Shown here one piece after another: positions 18,843 to 28,773 of a stretch of DNA of 64,000 nucleotides. Both the position numbers and the translations under genes were made by a program. How positions within the stretch are numbered: the first letter of the stretch is position 1; every line of letters begins with the position of its first letter. This DNA is from Flavobacterium sp. JAD_PAG50586_2 (GTDB taxonomy: Bacteria > Bacteroidota > Bacteroidia > Flavobacteriales > Flavobacteriaceae), in contig CP096136.1 in NCBI GenBank assembly GCA_023213215.1, forward strand, positions 3,162,001 to 3,226,000. Direction: 5' to 3'. Under the pieces are notes generated by a model. It did no database searches. It was not told the DNA's origin and saw only the letters and a program-made list of their open reading frames with translations.

Positions 18843-20690
18843 ATGTCGAGCATAATTCAATTACTTCCCGATCATGTAGCCAACCAGATTGCCGCTGGAG
18901 AAGTGGTACAAAGACCAGCTTCTGTAGTTAAGGAATTATTGGAAAATGCTGTTGATGCGAAAGCAACCGACATCAAATTAATCATCAAAGATGCCGGTAA
19001 ATCCTTAGTTCAGGTTATAGATAACGGAATGGGTATGAGCGTTACCGATTCGCGTTTGTGTTTTGAACGCCACGCTACTTCCAAAATCCGTCACGCTGAA
19101 GATTTATTTTCCCTACATACCAAAGGTTTTCGTGGTGAAGCATTGGCTTCTATTGCAGCTATTGCCCATATCGAAATGAAAACGAAGCAGGAGCAGGAGG
19201 AATTGGGTACGCACATTATTATTGAAGGCAGTAAATTTATCTCTCAGGAACCTGCAGTTTTGCCAAAAGGGACTTCGTTTGCGGTTAAGAACCTGTTTTT
19301 CAATATCCCGGCCCGACGTAATTTCCTAAAATCAGAAACAGTGGAACAACGCCATATTGTTGACGAATTCCAGCGTGTTGCATTGGCACATCCGAATATT
19401 CACTTCACGATGTACCACAACGGAAGTGAAATGTTTAATCTGCCGGTTTCCAATTTCAGGCAGCGTATTGTCAATATTTTTTCGGGTAAAACCAATGAAA
19501 AACTCGTTCCGGCAAAGGAAGAAACAGAAATTGTAAACCTCCATGGATTTATCGGTAAGCCCGAATTTTCGAAGAAGAATAGAGGCGAACAGTTCTTTTT
19601 TGTCAACAACAGATTCATCAAAAGCGGCTATCTGCATCATGCCGTTATGGCGGCTTATGAAGGGTTGTTGAAAGACGGCTGCCAGCCAAGTTATTTTTTA
19701 TATTTAGATGTCCCGCCGCATACAATCGATATCAATATCCATCCAACGAAAACGGAGATAAAGTTTGATGACGAACATGCTTTGTACGCTATTTTGCGTT
19801 CGTCAATCAAGCACAGTCTTGGACAATTCAATGTCGCACCCATTTTAGATTTCGATAGAGATCCAAACTTAGATACGCCTTATCAATATCAAAATAAAGA
19901 AGCGGAATATCCAACCATACAAGTGGATAGATCTTATAATCCGTTTTCGGAAGAAAAGCCAAATAAAGCTGTTGCGTCCTCCAATTATAGGAAAGTGGAG
20001 CCACAGCCAAGTTGGGAAAGCCTTTATGTTGGATTGAAACAGGCTACTCATGATATTGCCGAAATGTCTTTTGAAAACGATGCTGTAACTTCGTCTTTAT
20101 TCGAAGAAAATGATATTGAACAGGAAGTAAAGCGCACATATCAAATACATAAAAAATATATTGTCAGTCCAATAAAATCGGGGATGGTTATCATTAATCA
20201 AAAAAGGGCACACGAACGTGTTCTGTATGAAGGATTCCTAACCAGCATGACTGTTCATCAGGCTTCAAGCCAGCAATTGTTATTTCCTTTACAGCTGTAT
20301 TATTCTTCTGCAGAAATTGAGTTATTGGCCGAATTGAAATTATCGCTGGAAAATACCGGATTCGTTTTTGAAGCTTTCCATGAAGACCATGTTATGATTT
20401 CAGGTTTGCCTGTAAATGTAACCGAAAGTGAGATTTCTATTGTTCTAGAAGAATTGTTAAGCGATTTGCAGGACGGAATTCCTGATAACAGTTTCAGCCA
20501 GAATGATACCATAGCCAAATCAATGGCGCGAAGCCTGGCAGTAAAAACCGGAACCTATTTAACTGAAAAGGAACAGGAAAACCTGGTACACAATCTTTTT
20601 GCATGCCGGGAACCCAATGTATCCCCTTTTCAAAAACCAACTTTCATAACGATGAGTGTGGAAGATTTAGATAAAAAATTCAGCATATGA
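18843..20690 (+). CDS. mutL: DNA mismatch repair protein MutL
   Basis: A GHKL ATPase that links MutS mismatch recognition to strand removal. The ATPase motifs are ELLENAVDAKAT (about 31-42), DNGMGM and TKGFRGEALASIAA. The C-terminal dimerisation domain has INQKRAHERVLYE where endonuclease-active MutL proteins carry DQHAxxExxxxE. Here D and H are N and K, and the later zinc-site cysteine motif is not evident, so this copy looks nuclease-deficient. That is an inference from motifs. 615 aa, intact. It starts an operon with two rhomboid genes, the first overlapping by four bases (ATGA). Confidence 0.93.
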   Translation: MSSIIQLLPDHVANQIAAGEVVQRPASVVKELLENAVDAKATDIKLIIKDAGKSLVQVIDNGMGMSVTDSRLCFERHATSKIRHAEDLFSLHTKGFRGEALASIAAIAHIEMKTKQEQEELGTHIIIEGSKFISQEPAVLPKGTSFAVKNLFFNIPARRNFLKSETVEQRHIVDEFQRVALAHPNIHFTMYHNGSEMFNLPVSNFRQRIVNIFSGKTNEKLVPAKEETEIVNLHGFIGKPEFSKKNRGEQFFFVNNRFIKSGYLHHAVMAAYEGLLKDGCQPSYFLYLDVPPHTIDINIHPTKTEIKFDDEHALYAILRSSIKHSLGQFNVAPILDFDRDPNLDTPYQYQNKEAEYPTIQVDRSYNPFSEEKPNKAVASSNYRKVEPQPSWESLYVGLKQATHDIAEMSFENDAVTSSLFEENDIEQEVKRTYQIHKKYIVSPIKSGMVIINQKRAHERVLYEGFLTSMTVHQASSQQLLFPLQLYYSSAEIELLAELKLSLENTGFVFEAFHEDHVMISGLPVNVTESEISIVLEELLSDLQDGIPDNSFSQNDTIAKSMARSLAVKTGTYLTEKEQENLVHNLFACREPNVSPFQKPTFITMSVEDLDKKFSI

Positions 20691-21505
20691 TGAAAATGAC
20701 CGATACTGTCAAGCAGTTACTGATTATCAATATATTGTTTTATATAGGAGCCAATTATATAGGTGATTTTGCCTATCAGTTGCTCTCACAATATTATCCA
20801 TCTAACCCTAATTTTAGGTTCTGGCAGCCATTGACTGCTATGTTTATGCATGCTCCAATTTATGATCCTAAAGCAGGAGGTATGGGAATTATGCATATTC
20901 TTTTCAATATGTTTGCCCTGGTTTCCTTTGGAAGCGCATTAGAACATTATTGGGGAGCGAAACGGTTTGTTTTCTTTTACATATCTTGTGGATTGGGAGC
21001 GGCTTTTTTATATACCGCAGTTAATTATTTCCAAATGCAGTATGTATTAGATCAGGTATCAAGCCTGAACTTATCTCCTGCCAATCTGAAGATAATTCTC
21101 AATGCGGATTATTCCACTAATATGATTCCGGAAACGGTTCAAACTATTTTAAGGAACGCTAACTGCACTCAGGAACAGTTTAATGAATTAACCAAGGCTA
21201 TTCAGATATACAAATCAAGTGCACTTGGCGCTTCGGGAGCAATTTACGGTTTACTTACTGCTTTCGCTTTTATGTTTCCTATGGCAGAATTGGGGCTTAT
21301 GTTCATTCCGATTCCAATCAAGGCTAAATATTTTGTACCTGGTATCATTGCAGTTGACTTATTTTTAGGCTTTCGGGGAAGCTCTATTTTTGGTTCATCA
21401 GGTACAGGAATTGCCCATTTTGCACACGTGGGCGGTGCTTTAACTGGATTTCTAATGATGTGGTATTGGAAGAAGAATTCATTTAATAAAAACCGTTGGA
21501 ATTAA
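20687..21505 (+). CDS. Rhomboid family intramembrane serine protease
   Basis: A polytopic membrane protease of 272 aa. The catalytic serine is in GASGAIYGLL (after ALGASGA), the catalytic histidine in IAHFAHVGGALTG, and the oxyanion-side motif is HILFNMFAL. It cleaves TM segments of unknown substrates. A long lumen-facing insert (about residues 110-165) lies between TM helices. It overlaps mutL by four bases and is followed one base later by a second rhomboid gene, a conserved flavobacterial order. Confidence 0.9.
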   Translation: MMKMTDTVKQLLIINILFYIGANYIGDFAYQLLSQYYPSNPNFRFWQPLTAMFMHAPIYDPKAGGMGIMHILFNMFALVSFGSALEHYWGAKRFVFFYISCGLGAAFLYTAVNYFQMQYVLDQVSSLNLSPANLKIILNADYSTNMIPETVQTILRNANCTQEQFNELTKAIQIYKSSALGASGAIYGLLTAFAFMFPMAELGLMFIPIPIKAKYFVPGIIAVDLFLGFRGSSIFGSSGTGIAHFAHVGGALTGFLMMWYWKKNSFNKNRWN

Positions 21506-21506
21506 T

Positions 21507-22369
21507 ATGAGTAGTATTATTGACGACATAAAATTTCAATACAGGGTAGGAGGCATTGCCAATAAAATGATTTATTGGAATGTTGGCTTATTTTTGTTGT
21601 CGCTTATTTTTTACCAATTTAACTCGGGTGTAATAGATTTCCCAGATTGGTTGGAAATTGCATCCGATCCAACAATTGTTTTAATAAGGCCATGGACTTT
21701 ACTAACGTACGCCTTTTTTCATGGTGGATTCCTGCATTTGTTTTTTAACATGCTGGTTTTAAATTTTGCCAGTCGTTTGTTTTTGACTTTTTTCACAGAA
21801 AAACAATATCTTGGATTGTATATCCTGAGTGCTGTTTTTGCTGGAATTTGTTTTGTGACAAGCTTTTATTATTTGGGAAAAGTTTCAACTATGGTTGGAG
21901 CTTCGGGAGCAATAATGGCCTTGTTAGTCGCAACTACAACATACCAGCCTTTAATGCAGATACGATTACTGCTGATAGGAAATGTCAAATTATGGCATAT
22001 CACTGCAGTATTGCTTTTATTGGATTTGCTGCAAATTCAATTAGACAATACTGGTGGTCATATTGCACATTTGAGCGGAGCATTTTTTGGTTATATTTAT
22101 ATCAAATTACTGCAAAGCGGAACAGATTTGAGCCGGATTGTAAGTTCGATAATCGAGTTTTTTTTGAATTTTTTAGTCCTAAAAAAGTAACGCCTTTTAA
22201 GAAAGTGCATGTAAATACAAGGAAACCTGTTGCAAAACGAGAAAGTAAAATTGTTGTTAAAGATAAAACCCAACAACAACTCGACGAGATTTTAGATAAA
22301 ATAAGCCAGTCAGGTTATGACAGCCTTACGGCAGAGGAAAAGGAATTTCTGTTCAAGGCTGGAAAATAA
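21507..22369 (+). CDS. Second rhomboid protease, frame broken near the C-terminus
   Basis: Paralogue of the preceding gene: HLFFNMLVL, the nucleophile motif GASGAIMALL and the histidine motif HIAHLSGAFFGY. The frame stops at 22190 after LNFLVLKK. Adding one base to the T6 run at 22169-22174 gives LNFFSPKKVTPFKKVHVNTR and a cytoplasmic tail ending EEKEFLFKAGK, for a total of 287 aa. The tail is basic then helical. Substrates are unknown. It is followed after 30 bases by the EEP gene. Confidence 0.85.
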
Positions 22370-22399
22370 TGATTCGTTTTTATATATGAAGCAAAGTAA

Positions 22400-23448
22400 A
22401 TGAAGAAACTTTCATGGTTCAATAAAGTGGTCTACGGATTCAATATAGTAATTACTGTATTGACTTTTGTTGCTTATATTTTACCCTTTCTGGCACCAAA
22501 AATGTTTCCGCTACTTTCAGTACTAACCTTGATTTTACCCTTGTTCCTGATTTTAAATGCTTTGTTTTTTATTTATTGGATGCTGCAGTTAAAACGGCAA
22601 ATCATCCTTTCGGGATTGGTGTTGTTGCTTGGAATTACCTTCATCAGTAAATTTTACAAGTTTTCTTCTCAGGATAAAGACAGGGAAGAGAAAGATTTTA
22701 CCGTAATGAGTTACAACGTTCGTTTGTTTAACCTGTTTGAATGGCTTCCCGGAGATGACGTTGGAAATACGATTTTAAGCTTTATCAACGAGCAAAATCC
22801 GGATGTTTTGTGTATTCAGGAATACTCCGAAAATGCTAAGGTTGATTTGCGGATTTACAAATACAAAGCTATTTTCATGGAAGGCAAACAGATCAAAACG
22901 GGACAGGCAATTTTCTCTAAATTCCCTATTTTCAATTCAGGTGATTTTAAAATACCTACAGCGGGAAACAATATCATTTATGCTGATATTAAGAAAGGGA
23001 AAGATACCATCAGGGTTTATAATATCCATTTGCAGTCCATCAAAATATCTCCCGATGTGAATGAGATTTCTGAACATGTAGATTCTATCAATCAAAGCAA
23101 ATCGCAACAGCTTTTCAAAAGAATCCGCGAAGCCTTTAAAAATCAGGAACAACAGGCCGAGATTTTGGTAAAGCACAAAAAGAATGTCCATATCCTGTTA
23201 TTATTTGCGGAGATATGAACAACAGTCCGTTTTCGTATCTGTACCGAAGTATCAAGTCTGATTTGAATGACTGCTTTGAAGAAGCGGGAAATGGTTTTGG
23301 CCAGACCTATAAATTCAAATATTATCCGGCACGGATTGACTATATTTTTGCCAGTAAAAAAATGCAGGTTAAGAGTTTTTCAACCTTTACCAAATTCGAA
23401 AACTCCGATCATTTTCCAATCATGACACGATTGAGTTTTGTAGAATAA
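22400..23448 (+). CDS. Membrane-anchored endonuclease/exonuclease/phosphatase family hydrolase, frame broken
   Basis: Three N-terminal TM helices precede an EEP-fold domain. Motifs seen are VMSYNVRLFN, DVLCIQEYS (metal-binding Glu), YNIHLQS, ICGDMNNSPFS, IDYIFAS and SDHFPI with the terminal His. The break is repaired by adding one base to the A5 run at 23177-23181, giving VKHKKECPYPVIICGDMNN. About 349 aa. The active site probably faces the periplasm. Family substrates range from DNA to phospholipids and sugar phosphates, so no specific reaction is claimed. The stop abuts the convergent WbqC gene. Confidence 0.82.
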
Positions 23449-24063
23449 CTAAAGTGCTTGTTTTCTCAGATAATCCAACGCATATCTTCCTTCATTGAAA
23501 AGTAAATCCAAAATCGAAAGGTTATTGATAAAACCATGTTTTTCCCAAAAAACCTGAGTATAAGGTTCAAAAACAGATGCATCCTTTTTACCATTAATTA
23601 ATTTCCTGAAGTCAGTTTTGTCATTCACATCGTGGAAGTACTCGGTAGTTTCATCGTAGTCAAATTCCAATCCAAGGCATTTTGAGGCAAATGCGATGGT
23701 TTCCATATTTAAATCCATTAAAAAAGTATGTTGCTTTTCGAATATCGGACGGATATCATCCTCAAAATATTCAAAGAAGGGCGAAGTTCTATAAGCGGCT
23801 TCAAGTGATTTGAAATGCTGTTTCTGCCAGTCAAAAGCAGTTTCTAATTTTACTTCTTTGATACGCTGATGCCTTTCTTTACTATGTTTAATCGGTACAT
23901 TCAATAATTGGATACCATTGGGACTATAAATAAACATTCTGTTGCGATTGGTCTGTTTCTGGAAATTATCTTCCATTTCAAAAGTCACAACATCAGCATT
24001 GGCAATAGCTGCAAAATGACTGATGGAAGGAAAATAACTTGGATGGATTAGGATGTTGTTCAT
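23449..24063 (-). CDS. WbqC-like family protein
   Basis: A 204-aa cytoplasmic protein. It matches the WbqC-like pattern: ILIHPSYFPSISHFAAIANA at the start, then QTNRNRMFIYSPNGIQLLNV and FKSLEAAYRTSPFFEYFEDD. Family members are often in glycan or LPS loci and are suspected transferases, but the reaction is not established. It directly follows the first signal peptidase gene with no gap, so it is likely co-transcribed with it. Confidence 0.8.
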   Translation of the reverse strand: MNNILIHPSYFPSISHFAAIANADVVTFEMEDNFQKQTNRNRMFIYSPNGIQLLNVPIKHSKERHQRIKEVKLETAFDWQKQHFKSLEAAYRTSPFFEYFEDDIRPIFEKQHTFLMDLNMETIAFASKCLGLEFDYDETTEYFHDVNDKTDFRKLINGKKDASVFEPYTQVFWEKHGFINNLSILDLLFNEGRYALDYLRKQAL

Positions 24064-25802
24064 TTAGGCTTTCTTGGCTTTTTTCTTTTTCCAAAAATAA
24101 TCCCCAACAAAATACAATCCTAATAATATAAGGAAATATTTGAAATAGGATTGTGGCTGGCCTTCTCCATTAACAGTTGTAAACATTCTGTCCCAACGAA
24201 TTTTATGGATTCCTTTTCCGTTAGTATCCCAGCTGAGCCAAATAAAAACTGGTTTTCCAACGATATGGCTCTCTGGAGTATAACCCCAATAACGGGCATC
24301 TAACGAATTGTTTCGGTTGTCGCCCATCATCCAATAATAGTTCTGTTGGAAGGTGTAGCTGGTTGCTTTTTTATTATTTATTAAAATATCATTTCCAACG
24401 ACTTTTAAGGTATTACCTTCGTATTCAGTAATGATTACTTTATAGAATGGCAGTGAGTTTAAATCAAGTTTGACGGTTGCATTTGCTTTCGGAATGTATA
24501 TTGGACCGAGATTGTCGCTGTTCCAATTGTTTATCGACGAAGGTTTTCCATCAGGCACATCAGGAAAGATTCCGTCTTCTGCTTCTGTTTTGTTGTGTTT
24601 TGTTATGGATTCAATAGTAGGATCGCTTTTGATTAAGTTCGCTTTTTCCTGTGTCAAATTTGCCTGAAAGTAATTTTCGGGAATACTTAGTTTGAGTTTA
24701 TCGTAAATGTCCTGTGTAAGCCTTCCATTGATATAGGCATCGGTTGAATCTTTGGAAACTTCATAAAGCGGCATTTTTTCTGTACGCATATAGGCCTTAA
24801 ATACATTATTTTCCCAAAGCTTACGATCAATCCTAAAGAGCGGAAAATGTTCCGTAATGTCATATTGTTCGAGGAATGATGCTTTTTCAGGAGTTTTAAT
24901 CCTGATGTCATAACAATATTGGGGCTTAGCCCTATCACTAAGATATAATTTTTTCCATTGATATAAACATCTCCATCCTTAATCTGCAGGCTGTCACCGG
25001 CAATTCCGACACAGCGTTTTACCAAGTTTGTTTTTTTATCGGTTGGTTTGTTATATCTTCTGTCTGTTGGAACATCCATCATATATACAGTATCCCGTGG
25101 AGAATTAAAAACGACAATCTCAGTGTTTTTTATTTTTTCAAATCCAGGAAACCTGAAATAAGGAAACTGTAATTTGTTTTTCCATGATTCCGGATTTTTG
25201 TCATCATATAAGTAGGATTTTGTTTTTATAAGCGGTAAGGTATCATGAACCATTGGTGCGGCAACTGCGGTCATAGGCGTTCTGGCTCCGTAATGAAATT
25301 TACTTACAAAGAGAAAATCGCCAACCAACAATGATTTTTCTAAAGAAGAAGAAGGTATAGTGTAAGGTTGCATTACATAGGTATGTACCAAAGTTGCCAC
25401 GACTACTGCAAAAAGCAACGAACTTACAGTATCCCCGATTTTGGTTTTTGCTACCAAACTTCTGCCCGAAATATATTTTACATCCTGGGTATAGTTGATA
25501 TAATAGATGTATAATCCAAAAGTAAAAATGCCAAGAAAAGTATCAGCAGTAGAATTTTTGCCAAAACTTCTCAAAGTTTCCACCCAAATAACTGGAAACA
25601 TAATCAGGTTGATGATCGGAATGAATAAGAGTATTGTCCACCATGCTGGCCGGTTGATGATTTTCATCAACACAATAGAGTTGTATACAGGGACAAATGC
25701 TTCCCATGATTTTCTTCCTGCTTTTTTGTATAATTTCCAGGTTCCTAAACCGTGAATGACCTGAACTGCAAGAAAAAATATAAACCATTGATATGTCGAC
25801 AT
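24064..25802 (-). CDS. lepB: Signal peptidase I, copy 1, frame broken
   Basis: Removes signal peptides at the periplasmic face. An N-terminal block of about 120 aa with several TM helices (WFIFFLAVQVIHGLGTWKLY; TILLFIPIINLIMFPVIWVE) precedes the S26 domain. The catalytic Ser is in IPSSSLEKSLLVGDFLFVSK, the general-base Lys in LVKRCVGIAGDSLQI, and the last box is GDNRNNSLDARYWG. The C-terminus has one more TM helix. The break is repaired by one added base in the T6 run at 24949-24954 (plus strand), joining VYINGKKLYLSDRAKPQYCY to a long open frame. About 579 aa. Copy 2 lies directly upstream. Confidence 0.87.
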
Positions 25803-25895
25803 ACATAGAAGTTTGAAAGGTTAAAGCGTATAAGTTGAACAGTTCTAAAATTTGTTACAATTTTTCCGAATAAAATATACCTATAACCAGCCTAA

Positions 25896-27449
25896 CTATG
25901 CTTTACTTGCTTTTCTTTTTTTCCAAAAATAATCACCCACAAAATACAAGGCTAACAAAATAAGGAAGTATTTGAAATAAGATTGTGGTTGACCGTCTCC
26001 GCCCACTGTAGTAAACAATCGCTCCCAACGGATTTTATTGATTCCTTTTCCGTTGCTGTCCCAGCTCATCCAAATAAACACTGGTTTCCCTACGATATGA
26101 TCTTCAGGTACATAACCCCAATAACGGCTGTCTTCCGAGTTATGACGGTTGTCTCCCATCATCCAATAGTAGTTTTGTTTAAAGGTGTAGGAAGTTACTT
26201 TTTTATCGTTTAGATAGATATCACTGCCAACGACTTTTAGGGTGTTTTTCTCGTAAACCGAAATAATCCTTTTGTAAAACGGAAGTGTCTGCAAGTTTAA
26301 AGCAACCGTTTTTCCAGCTTCCGGAATATAGATTGGGCCAAAGTTGTCGCCACTCCATTTTGGATTGTGCGTAAAAATATTCACTTCACCTTGCTTATTA
26401 TCTATTTGGGTAACCGTTTTAATGCCAGGAACACTTTTTAATGTTGCCGCAGCTTCTTTAGTTAGTGCACGAATAAACAATGTATCCCTTGCTTCCGATT
26501 TAAAACCACCACCATCAGTAGAACCAACCTGATTTAATAGATATTCGAAATCAAGATCAGGATTATTTAAATCGTAAGTAACTTTGTAAGAATACTGAGG
26601 TTTGGCTCTTTCCGGAAGGATTAATTGCTTTCCATTGATGTAAACGTTTCCGTTTTTTATTTCTAATGAATCGCCTGGAGTTCCCTGGCAACGTTTTACA
26701 TAGTTTGATTTTTTGTCTACCGGTTTTAGGATGCTTCTTCCTGATGTATCGAAAAACTTGTAAACCGTATCCGCAGGCCAGTTGAAAACTACAATATCAT
26801 TTTTCTCCACTTTTTCAAAACCAGGAAATCTGAAATAAGGTAATTGAGGCCAGCTCAAATACGATTTTGTTTTGATGATTGGAAGCGTATCATGAACCAT
26901 TGGTGCAGCTACGGTTGTCATTGGCGTTCTGGCACCGTAATGAAACTTACTTACAAATAGGAAATCGCCAACCAGCAAAGATTTTTCTAAAGAGGAAGTT
27001 GGAATAGTGTAGGGCTGCATCAAATAAGTATGAACTAAAGTGGCTACTACAACTGCGAAAAGCAACGAACTCACAGTATCTCCGGTTTTTGTCCGGGCAG
27101 CCAAACTTCTTTCGCTGAGATGTTTTACGTCTTGTGTATAATTGATATAGTAGATGTAAAGTCCGCAGGTAAAAATCCCCAACCAAGTATCGGCAGTGGA
27201 GTTTTTGCCAAAACTTCTTAGTGTTTCTACCCAAACTACAGGAAACATTATTAGGTTGATAATCGGAATAAACAGTAAAATGGTCCACCACGTAGGTCGT
27301 CCAATGATTTTCATCAGGATTATCGAGTTGTAAACAGGAACAAAAGCTTCCCAGGATTTCCTTCCGGCCTTTTCATATAATTTCCACGTTCCTAAACCGT
27401 GAATAACCTGAACAAGCAGAAAAAATATAAACCATTGATATAATGACAT
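25896..27449 (-). CDS. lepB: Signal peptidase I, copy 2
   Basis: Intact 517-aa paralogue of the neighbouring gene with the same layout: an N-terminal multi-TM block, the S26 catalytic Ser (IPTSSLEKSLLVGDFLFVSK), the Lys box YVKRCQGTPGDSLEIKNG, the box GDNRHNSEDSRYWGYVPEDH, and a C-terminal TM helix ending in a basic KKRKASKA tail. The insert between the Lys box and the last box differs strongly from copy 1, so the two may prefer different substrates. It lies after dapB in the conserved parA-parB-DUF5683-dapB-lepB run. Confidence 0.92.
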   Translation of the reverse strand: MSLYQWFIFFLLVQVIHGLGTWKLYEKAGRKSWEAFVPVYNSIILMKIIGRPTWWTILLFIPIINLIMFPVVWVETLRSFGKNSTADTWLGIFTCGLYIYYINYTQDVKHLSERSLAARTKTGDTVSSLLFAVVVATLVHTYLMQPYTIPTSSLEKSLLVGDFLFVSKFHYGARTPMTTVAAPMVHDTLPIIKTKSYLSWPQLPYFRFPGFEKVEKNDIVVFNWPADTVYKFFDTSGRSILKPVDKKSNYVKRCQGTPGDSLEIKNGNVYINGKQLILPERAKPQYSYKVTYDLNNPDLDFEYLLNQVGSTDGGGFKSEARDTLFIRALTKEAAATLKSVPGIKTVTQIDNKQGEVNIFTHNPKWSGDNFGPIYIPEAGKTVALNLQTLPFYKRIISVYEKNTLKVVGSDIYLNDKKVTSYTFKQNYYWMMGDNRHNSEDSRYWGYVPEDHIVGKPVFIWMSWDSNGKGINKIRWERLFTTVGGDGQPQSYFKYFLILLALYFVGDYFWKKRKASKA

Positions 27450-27508
27450 GATACTGAGTTTAAAGTTTATGAGTGAATAAGTTCTGTATTCGCTTATTTA
27501 TTACAATT

Positions 27509-28216
27509 TTAAGGTTTATTTAAGTCTAAAACATCTTTCATCGAGAAAATTCCTTTTTTACCAATAATCCATTCGGCAGCTATAACAGCACCTAAAGCAA
27601 AACCTTCGCGATTGTGGGCTACATGTTTGATTTCAATAAAATCGACATCAGAATTATAAAAAACACTGTGTGTTCCCGGAACATCGTCTATCCTTTTTAC
27701 ATCGATGAAAACATCATCCTGTTTTGGATTTTCAATCGCCCAATTATTTTTGTCTGTATGATTGATAATAGCGTTTGCCAATGAAATAGCGGTTCCGCTT
27801 GGTTTGTCTAATTTTTGCGTATGATGGATTTCTTCCATTGACACTTTGTAGTCCTTGAATTTAGCCATCATCCTTGCCAGATAATCATTCAATTCAAAGA
27901 AGATATTTACACCCAAGCTGAAATTGGAACCATATAAAAATGCTGCGTTTTTTTCATGGCAAAGTTTTACGATTCCGTGATAATCCTCCAGCCATCCTGT
28001 TGTTCCTGAAACGACGGGAATTCCAAGGTTTATGGCAGCTGATATGTTTTCAACGGCAACATCAGGAACACTAAAATCGATAGCGACATCTGCTTTTGAT
28101 AATCCGTCAAAAGAACCTGAAGAATCTTTCCTTAAAACAACTTCGTGACCTCTTTCCAAAGCAATCCTTTCAATCACCTTTCCCATTTTTCCATATCCTA
28201 ATAACGCTATTTTCAT
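27509..28216 (-). CDS. dapB: 4-hydroxy-tetrahydrodipicolinate reductase
   Basis: NAD(P)H enzyme of the diaminopimelate/lysine pathway. The Rossmann start is KIALLGYGKMGKVIERIA. The substrate and catalytic region EEIHHTQKLDKPSGTAISLA contains the paired His and the Lys, and GSNFSLGVNIFF is the conserved core. The 235 aa length is typical of the shorter Bacteroidetes form. It overlaps the DUF5683 gene by one base, so it belongs to the parA/parB operon. Confidence 0.93.
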   Translation of the reverse strand: MKIALLGYGKMGKVIERIALERGHEVVLRKDSSGSFDGLSKADVAIDFSVPDVAVENISAAINLGIPVVSGTTGWLEDYHGIVKLCHEKNAAFLYGSNFSLGVNIFFELNDYLARMMAKFKDYKVSMEEIHHTQKLDKPSGTAISLANAIINHTDKNNWAIENPKQDDVFIDVKRIDDVPGTHSVFYNSDVDFIEIKHVAHNREGFALGAVIAAEWIIGKKGIFSMKDVLDLNKP

Positions 28217-28773
28217 TAGAATTTGTAGTTAAAAGTTAGGCCAAGATTGGGTTTGTAGTTGATTTCATTGGTATATACGTCAGGTTGAAAAGACAAATTG
28301 TCGCTTACGTTGAACTGAATCAAATGCGCATCGACATTGGCATCTACAATATTTAAAACGTAAAAACCTATGGTCACTAAAAGCGATAAATCACGGTTTC
28401 GCTGATAAAAACGCTGTGCCTGAATCAATCGGTTATCGTCAAGGTATTGGTATTGGTCATCGCTAAATCCAGCCAATCTTCGTTTGTAGGCATCACGGTA
28501 GCTGTGGTATTTTTTTCCGTTATCGATATAAAAATACAGACTGGTTCCAATGGCGCCATATACTAGTGGAATTTTCCAGTATTTTTTATTGTAAGCCTGG
28601 CCTAAACCAGGTAATATAGCGGAGTAGAAGGCTGCTTTCGAAGGACGAAGCGGATCAATTTCTTCTGATTTCGCACTGTCTTTTGCTTTTATAGCTTCAC
28701 CAATTTGCTGTGAAAAAACAGCTTGGTTTCCCAAAACGAAAAATAGAATTGCTATGTAAAAAAGTTTATTCAC
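28216..28773 (-). CDS. DUF5683 domain protein
   Basis: A 185-aa exported protein with an N-terminal signal peptide (ending near QAVFSQ) and a short hydrophobic stretch (KIPLVYGAIGTSLYFYID). The segment AAFYSAILPGLGQAYNKKYW is the hallmark of the family. Function is unknown. The position between parB and dapB is conserved in Flavobacteriia, and it overlaps both neighbours by one base. Confidence 0.85.
   Translation of the reverse strand: MNKLFYIAILFFVLGNQAVFSQQIGEAIKAKDSAKSEEIDPLRPSKAAFYSAILPGLGQAYNKKYWKIPLVYGAIGTSLYFYIDNGKKYHSYRDAYKRRLAGFSDDQYQYLDDNRLIQAQRFYQRNRDLSLLVTIGFYVLNIVDANVDAHLIQFNVSDNLSFQPDVYTNEINYKPNLGLTFNYKF

Noticed and set aside
22097..22369. Separate gene in the second frame of the rhomboid 3' end
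   Set aside because: The sequence is the missing cytoplasmic tail of the rhomboid and joins it after one added base at 22169.
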